Source of the DNA: an uncultured Moraxella sp.
Lineage (GTDB): Bacteria; Pseudomonadota; Gammaproteobacteria; Pseudomonadales; Moraxellaceae
Reading direction: 5' to 3'
Length of the DNA stretch: 59,024 nt
Assembly: GCA_943908425.1 (NCBI GenBank)
Contig: CALTTC010000012.1
Coordinates: 1 to 59,024, forward strand
This document shows positions 17,133-26,965 of this stretch, in pieces (within the stretch, counting starts at the first letter, position 1; every line of letters starts with the position of its first letter). The translations under genes and the position numbers were made by a program. Under the pieces are notes generated by a model. That model searched no databases and was not told the DNA's origin. It saw nothing but the letters and a program-made list of their open reading frames with translations.

Positions 17133-18209
17133 ATGGAACTCCACTCTGCACAGTTTAAAATATACCCAGAAGACTTCATCGTCACAGAACTCTTACCCAT
17201 CGCCAACGACTTGTCAGGGCAAGGTGAACATTTATGGCTATATCTCCAAAAAACTGGGGTCAATACCGCTTATCTTGCCAAACTGTTGGCACAGTGGGCA
17301 AAAATTCCGATAGGCGATGTTGGCTATTCAGGACTAAAAGACCGCAATGCTGTTACCTATCAATGGTTTAGCCTAAGATTACCCAAGGCTACACTGGATA
17401 CAAATACGTTAAGTCCATTTTTAGCCAAACACCTAAATGACAATGAAAGCGTTGAGCTGATAAAACACCACCGCCACCACAAAAAACTACAAATTGGTAG
17501 CCACTTTGGCAATCATTTTACCATCACCTTACGGCAAGTCAGTGCAGATACGTCGCTTATCAATTCAAGATTGGCAACGCTTGCCAAGATAGGTTTTCCC
17601 AACTATTTTGGCAAACAACGCTTTGGACACGACAATAATAACCTTACAGAAGCCTACGAGTTATTCACCAGCAAAAAACGCCTAAAAGCCATCAAATACG
17701 GCAAACGCCCTGCCAACTTTGACCTATTATTGTCAGCGGTACGCAGTCATTTGTTTAATGCAATACTGGCACAGCGGATAAGCCTTGATAACTGGCATCA
17801 AGCCATTGACGGCGATGTCTTTATGCTAGACGGTAGCCAAAGCGTATTTACAAGCTCCATCACCCAAGAGATTACAAAGCGGCTGCTTGATGGCGACATT
17901 CACCCAACCGCCCCACTTGTCGGCATTGGTGGCAAGCAAGCCACTGCCACCGCTTATGTGCTAGAACAAGCCATTTTGACGCATGATAACTATTCCCCTT
18001 TGGTGTATGCCTTGACCTATCTTGGCATAAAACAGCACCGCCGAGCATTGCGAGTCATGCCACAACATTTAAGCTACAAATGGTCTAGCAATGAGCGAGC
18101 CAGCGACACGCTTACCTTGCAATTTGAATTGCCCAAAGGGGCATTCGCTACCGCCCTGCTGGACGCCATCATCGATGAGCTTATTGATGCAAGCATCGCA
18201 AAAAATTAG
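17133..18209 (+). CDS. truD: tRNA pseudouridine(13) synthase
   Basis: Converts U13 of tRNA-Glu to pseudouridine. The catalytic motif GYSGLKDRNAVTYQWFSL contains the nucleophile Asp70. NYFGKQRFGHDNNNL is the second TruD signature. At 358 residues it is close to E. coli TruD (349). An ORF reading back to 17076 exists, but MELHSAQF at 17133 matches the family start and fits the promoter position. It begins the stretch of the window in which GCGC is nearly missing. Confidence 0.94.
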   Translation: MELHSAQFKIYPEDFIVTELLPIANDLSGQGEHLWLYLQKTGVNTAYLAKLLAQWAKIPIGDVGYSGLKDRNAVTYQWFSLRLPKATLDTNTLSPFLAKHLNDNESVELIKHHRHHKKLQIGSHFGNHFTITLRQVSADTSLINSRLATLAKIGFPNYFGKQRFGHDNNNLTEAYELFTSKKRLKAIKYGKRPANFDLLLSAVRSHLFNAILAQRISLDNWHQAIDGDVFMLDGSQSVFTSSITQEITKRLLDGDIHPTAPLVGIGGKQATATAYVLEQAILTHDNYSPLVYALTYLGIKQHRRALRVMPQHLSYKWSSNERASDTLTLQFELPKGAFATALLDAIIDELIDASIAKN

Positions 18210-18318
18210 GGTGTGGTTACGATATTTTGCACTTTATCAAGCGTTTTACAATTACTGTATTTAGTGAAATCGCAACGCTTCTATCCTGCCAACCAAAATG
18301 CCTTGCCTGCTATGTCAA

Positions 18319-19776
18319 TCAATAATGCCCAAGTAGCTTCCACCAAACAAGTCCCACGCCAAGCCACACAAGCAAATTAACCACACTCATGACAAAGCCA
18401 ACCTTCCACCACTCGCCAAGGGTTGTATAACCTGACCCAAAAATCACAGGGGCAGTACCCGTGGCATAATGCGTTAAGGTCATCATAAGGCTACTCGTCG
18501 CCGCCAAAATCAAAGCATAAAGCATTGGCGGTGCCCCAAGACTAAGCCCCACTGTGTAAAAGGCGGCAAACATGGCGGTAATGTGAGCGGTCGTACTGGC
18601 AAAGAAATAATGGGCGTATAAATATACCAACGTCAAAATCGCCACTGCCCCTACCCAGCCAATACCAAGCCCTGCAATCAATGCCTCAATACTAGAAGAA
18701 AACCAGCCAACAAGCCCCAATTTATTTAAGTAGGTTGCCATCATTACGAGCACCCCAAACCAAATAATCGTATCCCAAGCGGATTTTTCCTTTAAAATAT
18801 CCTCCCAAGTGAGCACACCCGTTAAAATAAGGAGCGACAAGCCCAAAAACGCCACCGCTGTAGCATTGACCGCAAAACCATCACCCAGTAGCATTGCTGG
18901 CACGCCTGCCCACAGCAGTAACATCAAGGCAAAGGTAGCCAGCATAATTTGTTCAGGGCGAGTGATTTTGCCAAGTTTAGACAGCTCCGCTTGGGTAACC
19001 GCCTTGACATCGGGCGTATGGGTCACACTTGGCTTAGCAAGCGCATAAATCACCAAAGGCATGAGTAGCAGGCACGCCATCCCCGGCAAAAACATTGCCA
19101 ACGCCCACGTCGCCCAACTTAAATGAATCTCACGCCCTGTTACCTCGCCCACAAGCTTCACGACCAGCGGGTTTGGTGCCGTTGCTGTAATAAACATCGC
19201 GGAGGTGATAGGGTTGCTATGGTAATTGACCAATGCCAAAAACTTACCCATTCGCCCCTCCGTGCCGTCCTCCACTTTGGAGTGAAAGCCATCAGCGATT
19301 GAACGCATAATTGGGTGGACAATCGCCCCGCCACGAGCGGTATTAGAAGGCGTGACAGGTGCCAAAATCAGCTCCGCAATCGCCAAAGAATAGCCAATAC
19401 CTAATGTCTTTTTACCAAAAATTGCCACGACATTATAAGCAATTCTTGCCCCAAGCCCTGTTTTGATAAGCCCACGAGAAATCATTACCGCAACGCCAAT
19501 CAGCCAAATTAACGGATTAGCAAAACTAGACAAGGCATCATTAATCGCATCTTTTGGGTTATCAGCGGTCACCCCTGTTAGTGCCACTAAAGTTACTGCG
19601 ATGATAGATATTGCCCCAATCGGTAATGCCTTACCAATGATAGCGGCAATCGTTCCTACAAATAACGCCAATAACTGCCAAGCGTTACTATCCACACCCG
19701 CTGGTACTGGAATCACAAACCAAATCAACAGGGTAATAAGCACCGCAATGGCGGTCGGTAAGGGTTTAAATGGCAT
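18319..19776 (-). CDS. DASS-family anion transporter (CitT/TtdT-like)
   Basis: Inner-membrane carrier of di- or tricarboxylates, 485 residues with about 12 hydrophobic segments. The family's Ser-Asn-Thr motif is in APVTPSNTARGG, and the second half carries THYATGTAPVIFGSGYTT, very close to the citrate/tartrate antiporter group. The substrate cannot be decided from sequence alone; citrate, succinate, tartrate and 2-oxoglutarate are candidates. No two-component regulator or lyase is adjacent. Confidence 0.87.
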   Translation of the reverse strand: MPFKPLPTAIAVLITLLIWFVIPVPAGVDSNAWQLLALFVGTIAAIIGKALPIGAISIIAVTLVALTGVTADNPKDAINDALSSFANPLIWLIGVAVMISRGLIKTGLGARIAYNVVAIFGKKTLGIGYSLAIAELILAPVTPSNTARGGAIVHPIMRSIADGFHSKVEDGTEGRMGKFLALVNYHSNPITSAMFITATAPNPLVVKLVGEVTGREIHLSWATWALAMFLPGMACLLLMPLVIYALAKPSVTHTPDVKAVTQAELSKLGKITRPEQIMLATFALMLLLWAGVPAMLLGDGFAVNATAVAFLGLSLLILTGVLTWEDILKEKSAWDTIIWFGVLVMMATYLNKLGLVGWFSSSIEALIAGLGIGWVGAVAILTLVYLYAHYFFASTTAHITAMFAAFYTVGLSLGAPPMLYALILAATSSLMMTLTHYATGTAPVIFGSGYTTLGEWWKVGFVMSVVNLLVWLGVGLVWWKLLGHY

Positions 19777-20003
19777 AACAATATCTCTTTAAATAGTCAA
19801 AAAGCCTAGATAGTCAAAAAGCAACACCACGCAACCTTTGGCAAGTGTCACTATACCCAAAATCGTTATAAAGTCGGTTGCTTAAACTCATAGCCTTACA
19901 GCCGAGCAACCACCCCTCAAGAACTGTTACCCACTTAGAACAACCCACACCAAGTGAGCAAGTCAGCAAGGCTACGCCGAGTATCGCTTACCTTAGGGCA
20001 ATG

Positions 20004-20678
20004 TTATCTCGCTTTCATAAAATTCGCCAAAATATCGCTAATTTCATTATTGGCTTCGTGTTCACTGTCCAAATTGCCTTGTGGCGTTAATTCATTGACA
20101 ACACTTGGCAATAAATCAGCCAGCCCTTGGCACACTTCCCCACGATTTGCCCCTGTCTGCTGACACACCTGCTCAATATCTTCATTGTCAAACAATCGCT
20201 GAACGTCTTGACCATCAAGGCGATTATTACTGCCCGTCCCCACCCAAGAGCTGGCTTGATTGGTTAATCCAAGCGATTGTAATTTGCTCAAAATACCCGA
20301 CAAACCGCCGTTTTTTTGAATGGTAGACAGCACCACGGGCAACAATGCCAGTAGCAAGGCTTGTTTATTAAAACCGCCACCACGGCTTTGACCGCCCAAT
20401 ACTTGCCCCAAAATACTGCCCAAATCAGCAGGGTTACTGCGAGTTTGTCCACCCAAAACCTGCCCAAGCAAACCGCCCAAGTCATTGCCCCCTTTACTGT
20501 TTGTCAGACTGCCAAGCAAACCGCCCAAGCCTTGCTGTGATTGTGGTGATTGATTGCCCATCAAGCCACCCAATAAATCACCCAAGCCTTGCTGATTTTG
20601 TGGATTTTGGCGACTGTTATTGTCCGCTCCTAAGCTGTTTTTTAATGCACCAACCACAATATTTTGTAATAAACTCAT
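20004..20678 (-). CDS. DUF937 (YidB-like) protein
   Basis: 224 residues. The first 100 are a low-complexity repeat of GLGxLLGxLxGxQ units rich in Gly, Leu, Asn and Gln. The middle (QALLLALLPVVLSTIQKNGGLSGI) and C-terminal part (VQRLFDNEDIEQVCQQTG and LADLLPSVVNELTPQG) match the DUF937 pattern of YidB-type proteins. The family has no settled function. There is no signal peptide. It precedes the DASS gene on the same strand with a 227-bp gap in which I see nothing coding. Confidence 0.8.
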   Translation of the reverse strand: MSLLQNIVVGALKNSLGADNNSRQNPQNQQGLGDLLGGLMGNQSPQSQQGLGGLLGSLTNSKGGNDLGGLLGQVLGGQTRSNPADLGSILGQVLGGQSRGGGFNKQALLLALLPVVLSTIQKNGGLSGILSKLQSLGLTNQASSWVGTGSNNRLDGQDVQRLFDNEDIEQVCQQTGANRGEVCQGLADLLPSVVNELTPQGNLDSEHEANNEISDILANFMKAR

Positions 20679-20898
20679 TTTAACACCCTTTTTGATTAAC
20701 GATTTGATTAACGTCTATTTCGCCATTAACTTGTTTGTCATTAACTTACTCGCCATTATTTGGCACAGTCTTTTTGCCTAATGGCACTTTTTTAACAGCA
20801 CTTGCCATTTAACGCACGTTTACCCCATCTATGCTAACAAATTTTGCCATTATTTTCATTGACAATTTGTAAAAACATTCAATCAAAGGTTAGCAAAT
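20679..20898. other. Non-coding gap with short direct repeats
   Basis: The gap from 20679 to 20987 has no gene. It contains repeats of GATTAACG / CATTAACTT character upstream of the DUF937 gene and then the AGCS terminator. Confidence 0.5.
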
Positions 20899-20935
20899 AA
20901 TAAAACCGCCAAAAATAAAGTTTGGCGGTTTTATT
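20899..20935. terminator. Bidirectional terminator after the AGCS symporter gene
   Basis: AATAAAACCGCCAAA and TTTGGCGGTTTTATT form a perfect 15-bp stem with a 7-base loop and T-rich ends on both strands. Confidence 0.92.
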
Positions 20936-20987
20936 AATTTAAATTTATTCAACAATATCGTTAAATGGTATTTAAATAAAGCACGAT

Positions 20988-22490
20988 TTATTGGGGTTTA
21001 TTACGATTTTCCCAAAAACTTGCCCCTTTAATGCCAAGCTTAATTGGATCAAAGCTGATTTTGCCCCCTGCTTTAATTTGGCTTTCATAATCTTTTAATA
21101 CCCGCATTGTGGATTTGCCTGTGGTAAAAAAGATAATCAAGATACCGATAATGTTGAGCCACGCCATAAGACCGACACCGACATCGCCCATATCCCAAAT
21201 ATAGCCGGCACTGCCTAGACCACCATAAGCAACCATCACCATAATGACAACCTTGGCGATAATGATGCCGATATTGTGTGTTGAACGGTCAAGAAAGCGA
21301 GTTAAATAGCTGATATTAACCTCAGCAATGTAGTAGTATGCCAAAATTGTGGTAAAAGCAAAGAAAAATACCGCCAATGCCACAAAAATCGGACCAAAAC
21401 CGCCAAAACTTGCTTCCAGTGCCATTTGGGTAAAGGCAGGTGAGTTGATTTCGGTCGCAGTCGCCACATTTTGCACCAAAAATTGTCCTTCTGGTAGCGT
21501 GCCACGGATATTATACGTTTGCATTGTCAAAATCATAAATGCTGTAGCCGAGCAAACAAACAGCGTATCCACATAGACCGAGAACGCTTGTACCAAGCCT
21601 TGTTGAGCAGGGTGTTCCACTTCAGCGGCAGCGGCGGCGTGTGGCCCTGTGCCTTGCCCTGCTTCATTAGAATAGATACCTCGCTTCACACCCCAACCAA
21701 TCGCTGCCCCAAATCCTGCTTGGGCGGTAAAGGCATCTTTAACAATCATACCAAATACTTCTGGTATCATATTTAGATTCATTACCATAATAATTAAGGC
21801 AAGCAAAATATAGCCCAGTGCCATAAAGGGGACGACATATTCTGTAAAGGTAGCAATGCGTTTGATGCCCCCAAAAATAATCACGCCCAAAATCAATAAC
21901 ACGCCTGCCAATACCGCTAAGCGATGACTGCCCACACCATTAAAAGCGGTAACAGCACTGCCTTCGCCCAATACTTGCACAGCGGCATTGACCACGCCAT
22001 TGGCTTGCACGCCAGGCAAAAACACCCCACAGGCAATGAGTGATGAAATGGCAAAAATCACCCCATACCACTTCCAGCCCAAGGCTTTTTCAAAATAATA
22101 AGCAGGGCCACCACGGTACTCGCCTGTTACCACATCACGCTCTTTATAAATTTGTGCCAGCGTACTCTCAGCATAAGCGGTTGATGCCCCCAAAAATGCC
22201 ACCACCCACATCCAAAATACCGCACCAGGTCCGCCAAAACCAATCGCTGCTGCCACCCCTGCGATATTCCCCATACCGACACGCCCTGCCAACGATATGG
22301 CCAAGGCTTGAAACGATGACACCCCATCGCTACTTTTACTGCCACTAAATAGCAGGCGGAGCATTTCTTTAAATTGTCGCACCTGCACAAAACGGGTCAT
22401 TATTGAATAAAACAGCCCTGCACCCAAACACAAATAAATCAGTGCCGGACTCCAAATAATCCCATTTAAAAAACTAATTGCTTTGTCCAT
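20988..22490 (-). CDS. Alanine/glycine:cation symporter (AGCS family)
   Basis: Sodium- or proton-coupled uptake of alanine or glycine at the inner membrane. The family signature is near residue 70: SLAGRVGMGNIAGVAAAIGFGGPGA, followed by GEYRGGPAYYFEKALG and the conserved SNEAGQGTGPHAAAAAEVEHPAQQG. It has about 11 hydrophobic segments and 500 residues, normal for AlsT/DagA. It is a single-gene unit with its own terminator. The 539-bp gap upstream separates it from lemA. Confidence 0.92.
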   Translation of the reverse strand: MDKAISFLNGIIWSPALIYLCLGAGLFYSIMTRFVQVRQFKEMLRLLFSGSKSSDGVSSFQALAISLAGRVGMGNIAGVAAAIGFGGPGAVFWMWVVAFLGASTAYAESTLAQIYKERDVVTGEYRGGPAYYFEKALGWKWYGVIFAISSLIACGVFLPGVQANGVVNAAVQVLGEGSAVTAFNGVGSHRLAVLAGVLLILGVIIFGGIKRIATFTEYVVPFMALGYILLALIIMVMNLNMIPEVFGMIVKDAFTAQAGFGAAIGWGVKRGIYSNEAGQGTGPHAAAAAEVEHPAQQGLVQAFSVYVDTLFVCSATAFMILTMQTYNIRGTLPEGQFLVQNVATATEINSPAFTQMALEASFGGFGPIFVALAVFFFAFTTILAYYYIAEVNISYLTRFLDRSTHNIGIIIAKVVIMVMVAYGGLGSAGYIWDMGDVGVGLMAWLNIIGILIIFFTTGKSTMRVLKDYESQIKAGGKISFDPIKLGIKGASFWENRNKPQ

Positions 22491-23029
22491 ACCTATCCTG
22501 TCTCACTTACGCCACTGGCTTAAAAAGCATAAAATACCTGTATCATTTACTAAAGTCAAGCAACAAATTCACAGTTTTTAACAAAAAAATAAGTTTTATT
22601 AACTTTAAACCAAAAATCACGACGATTTGCTGTACCGCCAAGGCTTTAACTGTCGAAACTTTGTAAAAATCATTGCAAAAACGTCCGTTTTACGCCATTA
22701 TAGTCATCTTTTATTATCGTTCATTAATGATGTTGATGTTGGCGTTGAATTGGCGTGCAATCACTTATAAAAACAGACCCAAACTCGTTAAGCTTTACTT
22801 AATAAGCATATTGACTTACGCTATTCACTGGCTGACACGTTGGTTAAAGCTTATTGATTAAGCTTTAGTTTAATTATGAATATCGGTTGAATACAATTTT
22901 TTTAAGAATTTAAGTGTCAATTCGTGTTTTTAAGAATTTAACGGTGCAAATGCCGTTATTTCACACCAAAGCTCAAGCCATACCAAATCTAACCACAACG
23001 CAAACTGTTAAATCTAAAACGGGGAAACT
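22491..23029. other. 539-bp intergenic region with a direct repeat and a hairpin
   Basis: No convincing gene. TTTTTAAGAATTTAA occurs twice (22898-22912 and 22927-22941), 29 bases apart, shortly before lemA. AAAGCTTA-TTGA-TTAAGCTTT near 22844-22866 is an inverted repeat. The region should carry the divergent promoters of the AGCS gene and lemA. A 62-codon ORF at 22673 has no ribosome-binding site. Confidence 0.5.
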
Positions 23030-23668
23030 ATGCCATTACCATCATCAAACCGTCTAAAAACCGTCCTAATCAGCCTATTACTGGCAAGTACGCTAAGCCT
23101 ATCAGGGTGTGGCTACAATAGCCTACAAGCACTTGATGAAACCACCAACGCCAAATGGTCAGAAGTGGTCAATCAATACCAACGCCGTAGTGATTTGGTG
23201 CCAAATCTTGTGGCAACGGTTCAGCGGTATGCCGAACACGAAGAAGCGGTGTTTAGCCAAGTTGCCGAAGCTCGCTCCAAAATTGGCAGTGTGCAAGTAA
23301 CACCTGAAACGCTTAACAACCCTGAAACGCTCAAGCAATACCAAGAAGCCCAAGGGCAAATGACGTCCGCCCTATCACGGCTGATGGCGGTATCAGAACG
23401 CTATCCTGAATTAAAGGCGGACGCTTTATTCCAAGATTTGCAAGCCCAATTAGAAGGCACAGAAAACCGCATCACTGTGGCTCGCAAAAACTATATTGAC
23501 AGCGTCCAAGCCTACAATACCACTGTGCGTCAATTCCCCACCAACATCACCGCCAAAATTTTTGGTATGCAAACCAAAGCCAATTTTAGCGTAGACAATG
23601 AACGGGCAATTAGCACCGCTCCACAGGTGAATTTTGGTACAAATCAGCCATCAAGCCAAGCAAATTAA
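23030..23668 (+). CDS. LemA family lipoprotein
   Basis: 212 residues. A signal peptide ending LSLSGC makes it a predicted lipoprotein with Cys27. The LemA core follows: NAKWSEVVNQYQRRSDLVPNL, VFSQVAEARSKIG and ARKNYIDSVQAYNTTVRQFP, a helical bundle. GGGGAAAC precedes the ATG. LemA genes are often followed by TPM-domain genes, as here (two of them). The molecular function of the family is not known. Confidence 0.9.
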   Translation: MPLPSSNRLKTVLISLLLASTLSLSGCGYNSLQALDETTNAKWSEVVNQYQRRSDLVPNLVATVQRYAEHEEAVFSQVAEARSKIGSVQVTPETLNNPETLKQYQEAQGQMTSALSRLMAVSERYPELKADALFQDLQAQLEGTENRITVARKNYIDSVQAYNTTVRQFPTNITAKIFGMQTKANFSVDNERAISTAPQVNFGTNQPSSQAN

Positions 23669-23922
23669 ACCAAGCTAGCACGCCAAGCTCACTGCTTTAA
23701 ACCAACGTTTTTGATTTAATGTTTTTTAAATTCAACGCTTTTGACGGCTTATTGGGTATAATCAACAACAATTAGCTTAACAATAATCAGCTTAAAAAGG
23801 GCTTGGCAAAAAATGGCACACCAAAAAGGGTAAAGATTTTGGGCTTGGGTTGTTTTTGATGATTTGAACAGCAAATCCAAAAAGAGCAATGATAACAACA
23901 ATCAAAAAGATACCGCAAAAAA

Positions 23923-25017
23923 ATGGGCATTAAAATGGCAAAGACAGCATTTCACAGGCAAGCAAAGCAACCCATCGGCTTTATCATTGATTTTTTGGTT
24001 ATTGCTTTTTTAATCATTGCTTTTGTGCTTTTTGCGATGACAAGTACCGCTTTTGCCAAGCAAAATGTGCCAGACGACAACCTTATTGATGATATGGCAG
24101 TGCTGTCCACGCTAAGCCAAAGCCTGCAAGACGACAGCGCAACCGCCCAAGCCGATACAACCGCTACTGCCCATCGCCAAATTACCACAACCGCTACGCC
24201 TGTTACTAGCGATGAGCTGATTTTAAATCAACCCATCATTGATAGCACAGGGCTGTTAAGCCCACAAGAATTAGCCAGCTTAAGCCAGCAGTTGCACGAG
24301 ATTTACCACGATAATCTTGCCCAAATGGCAATCGTCTTGGTTTCAAGCACCAATGGTGTGCCAATTTTTGATTATACCCTAGCGGTCGCCAATCGCTGGG
24401 GCTTAGGCAAAAAAGACCGTGATGACGGCATACTTATGGTCGTTGCCATCAATGACCGCAAAGTATTTATTACCACAGGCTATGGCGTAGAAGGGGTGTT
24501 GCCCGATGTCGTCTTAAATCGCATTATTGCCAACGACATCACCCCCGCCTTTAAAACAGGCGATTACAGTACAGGGCTTAGCCGTGGCATTGCACGCATT
24601 GATGAACGCTTGCGTGCCGACCCTGAAACCCTTGCCCAAGCTGATGCCAAGCATAGCACCAGTAGCGACAACGGCTTTATTATTCCCTTATTTATTATGG
24701 CGTTAATTATTGGGTCGTTTTTGACCGCCATTTTGGGGCGACTTGTTGGTGCAAGCATTGGGGCAGGTGGTTTATTTGCCATTACTCTTGGGGCAGGCTT
24801 AGGGCTTGTTCTCAGTGGCATTGCCGCCTTTATTTTATGGCTATTTTTGTTGGCACGAAGCTTGCCCACACATACAGGTGGAAGCGGTGGCTTAGGCGGT
24901 GGCGGTTTTTCAGGGGGTGGCTTTGGTGGGGGCAGTTTTGGGGGCGGTATGGGTGGTGGTGGCTTTTCAGGGGGCGGAGGCAGTTTTGGGGGCGGTGGTG
25001 CAGGAGGGTCTTGGTAA
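23923..25017 (+). CDS. TPM-domain membrane protein (YgcG-like) with glycine-rich tail
   Basis: N-terminal hydrophobic segment (about residues 20-48, ending TAFA), likely a signal or anchor. The TPM domain (PF04536) runs about residues 100-235 with IDSTGLLSPQELASL, NRWGLGKKDRDDGILMVVA and the GYGVEGVLPD motif. Two or more membrane segments follow at about 245-305, then a tail of about 50 residues made almost only of Gly, Ser and Phe. The start is uncertain: ATG 23923 or 23935 (MAKTAF), neither with a clear ribosome-binding site. It follows lemA and overlaps the next TPM gene. Confidence 0.85.
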   Translation: MGIKMAKTAFHRQAKQPIGFIIDFLVIAFLIIAFVLFAMTSTAFAKQNVPDDNLIDDMAVLSTLSQSLQDDSATAQADTTATAHRQITTTATPVTSDELILNQPIIDSTGLLSPQELASLSQQLHEIYHDNLAQMAIVLVSSTNGVPIFDYTLAVANRWGLGKKDRDDGILMVVAINDRKVFITTGYGVEGVLPDVVLNRIIANDITPAFKTGDYSTGLSRGIARIDERLRADPETLAQADAKHSTSSDNGFIIPLFIMALIIGSFLTAILGRLVGASIGAGGLFAITLGAGLGLVLSGIAAFILWLFLLARSLPTHTGGSGGLGGGGFSGGGFGGGSFGGGMGGGGFSGGGGSFGGGGAGGSW

Positions 25018-25535
25018 TGACAACACAATCATTTAGCACAAAAATTGCAAGAGTATGGCGACAATTATGTTTTATGCCTTATCGGCAACAGCACTTATTA
25101 ACTACAGCAAATCAAGATGCTTTTGCTCGTGCCATTGCCGACGCTGAGCAAGGGCATCGTGGCGAGATTATGCTGATTATTGAGCCACACCTGCCCATTA
25201 GCACCGCCTTTCACCAAACCTGTCAGGAGCGTGCCAATGAGCTGTTTGCCTTGCACCGTGTTTGGGATACCGAGAACAATACCGGGATTTTGGTGTATAT
25301 CAATCTATGCGAGCATTATTTGCACATTGTCGCCGACAGGGGCATTTGTGCCAAAACACTTAACACAACCTGGCAAACGCTATGCCAGACTGCCCTTAGC
25401 ACCATCAAGCAAGGCGATTTTGCCCTTGGGGTCTGTACGTTAATTCAAGAGCTTGGGGCATTGCTACAAACCCACTTTCCAAGCGATGACGATTTTGGCA
25501 ATGAATTACTTAACCACCCCATTTATTTAAAATAA
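25017..25535 (+). CDS. TPM-domain protein (second copy, short form)
   Basis: 172 residues. Its ATG overlaps the preceding stop (TAATG), and CAGGAGGG lies inside the end of the upstream gene at the right distance, so the pair is translationally coupled. FARAIADAEQGHRGEIMLIIEP and DTENNTGILVYINLCEHYLHIVADRGI match the TPM fold; the final segment resembles the short TPM proteins found next to YgcG/LemA. There is no signal peptide or membrane helix. Function unknown. Confidence 0.82.
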   Translation: MTTQSFSTKIARVWRQLCFMPYRQQHLLTTANQDAFARAIADAEQGHRGEIMLIIEPHLPISTAFHQTCQERANELFALHRVWDTENNTGILVYINLCEHYLHIVADRGICAKTLNTTWQTLCQTALSTIKQGDFALGVCTLIQELGALLQTHFPSDDDFGNELLNHPIYLK

Positions 25536-25619
25536 ATTTAACAGACAATGAGATAACACCATTTAAAAAACATAGCACTTAAACAGAGCCAATCACAGCA
25601 CTTAAAAACAGGATAAACA

Positions 25620-25961
25620 ATGCACGCTATTTATTATTTGTTGATACTAATCGCCATTGCTTTGGGGTTATTTGCCATTGCTTATTATTTGCCCAAAAAA
25701 CAAAACACCGACCCATTAGCTCAGCTATTAAGCGACACCCAAGCCTTATTAAGCGATACGCCATTTTCTGCCATTCAAGAAAAACATTATATCGCCATTT
25801 ATCAACAACAAAAACGCATTGCCCTATTACAAATAGACCCAAAAAGTAAAAAACCTTCACGTCATTTTGCAGGGGTAGCCATTATTTGCTTTCATCGCCT
25901 GCCAAGCAAAAAACAGCTTTATAAAACCTTAAAAAATGAGCAAATTTTAACACTAAGTTAA
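25620..25961 (+). CDS. Small membrane-anchored hypothetical protein
   Basis: 113 residues, not recognised. One membrane helix at residues 4-24 is followed by a polar region with a basic patch (QKRIALLQIDPKSKKPSRHF) and a hydrophobic strand (AGVAIICFHRLP). ACAGGA lies 7 bases before the ATG. It is 84 bp after the second TPM gene on the same strand and may belong to the lemA-TPM unit. Confidence 0.6.
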   Translation: MHAIYYLLILIAIALGLFAIAYYLPKKQNTDPLAQLLSDTQALLSDTPFSAIQEKHYIAIYQQQKRIALLQIDPKSKKPSRHFAGVAIICFHRLPSKKQLYKTLKNEQILTLS

Positions 25962-26149
25962 TGTTATTAACGCTTATTGATTAGTCAGCTTTAATTGATA
26001 AATGCTATAACAACTTATTGAATACTGGCTTTTGGTAATACTGGTTTATGTTAATATCAGATAGTCTTAATAATTAACCCAAGTAATATCCAATAAAGCA
26101 ATCTCAAACAAAGCGATTTCAAACAAAGCAATAATTAAGCCCAAATTCC

Positions 26150-26965
26150 CTATTGGCGAACAAGGCGTAATGCCAGTGGTGTTTTATCGCCATAAATACG
26201 ATAAGGGTTGATATCAAGTCCCCCACGTCTTGTATAAAAAGCTTGCACCAATAACGCTTTTGGTTGAAACAGTGTCATCAAATCACAAAATATCTGCTCT
26301 ACGCATTGTTCGTGAAAGCCATTATGATTGCGAAAACTTAAAATATAACGCAACAATCCTGCCTTATCCAATACCGCCCCATCAATATCAATGACCACCG
26401 TCCCCCAATCAGGCTGATTGGTAACAGGGCAATTAGACCGCAACAAATTAGAATAATAGCACTGCGATTGTATTTCACTATTTGCTGTTATGAGTGTATC
26501 ACGGCAAATTGTCTCACTGTCTTGATAATTATCAATAGCGGTATCAATACATTCACCTATAATATCGCTCATTGGTAAGGCGGTTTTATTAAGCGGTAGA
26601 ATATGCACCAAAACATCGCTTTTTAGACATAATGACAAGTCTTTTTTTATCGTTTTTGCGACATCATCACTGCTATCAAAACGACTAAAATTAAAACTAT
26701 TTAAGTACAGTTTTAAGGATTTAGATTCTATAATAAAAGGCGAGTCTGCCATAATAGTTAATTGCACTATTGCCACTTGCGGTACGCCATTACGCCCAAG
26801 CCACGACAATTCATAACCGTGCCAAATATCTGCCCCATTATTTAATGCATCGTGAGGCAATGCCAACGATGAGCGACCGATTGCTCTATCAATAGGATAT
26901 AAGATTGTGGCATCATAAGTTTTGGGATAATTTGTCTGTTCGCCCAGCACACCGTGAATACTCAT
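26150..26965 (-). CDS. queF: NADPH-dependent 7-cyano-7-deazaguanine reductase (long form)
   Basis: Reduces preQ0 to preQ1 in queuosine synthesis. It is the two-domain (YqcD-like) long form, 271 residues. ESKSLKLYLNSFN is the QueF motif of the N-terminal half. SNCPVTNQPDWG holds the nucleophilic Cys and the Asp of the active site, and SFRNHNGFHEQCVEQIF is the conserved C-terminal segment. AAGGAAAA precedes the ATG. No preQ1 riboswitch is apparent upstream. Other queuosine genes are not in the window. Confidence 0.94.
   Translation of the reverse strand: MSIHGVLGEQTNYPKTYDATILYPIDRAIGRSSLALPHDALNNGADIWHGYELSWLGRNGVPQVAIVQLTIMADSPFIIESKSLKLYLNSFNFSRFDSSDDVAKTIKKDLSLCLKSDVLVHILPLNKTALPMSDIIGECIDTAIDNYQDSETICRDTLITANSEIQSQCYYSNLLRSNCPVTNQPDWGTVVIDIDGAVLDKAGLLRYILSFRNHNGFHEQCVEQIFCDLMTLFQPKALLVQAFYTRRGGLDINPYRIYGDKTPLALRLVRQ

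Noticed and set aside
22673..22861. 62-codon ORF in the gap upstream of lemA
   Set aside because: No ribosome-binding site, unusual composition and overlap with an inverted repeat near its end.
24564..25039. Long Pro-rich minus-strand ORFs opposite the TPM gene
   Set aside because: They mirror the glycine-rich tail codons of the plus-strand gene and have no ribosome-binding site or recognisable family.
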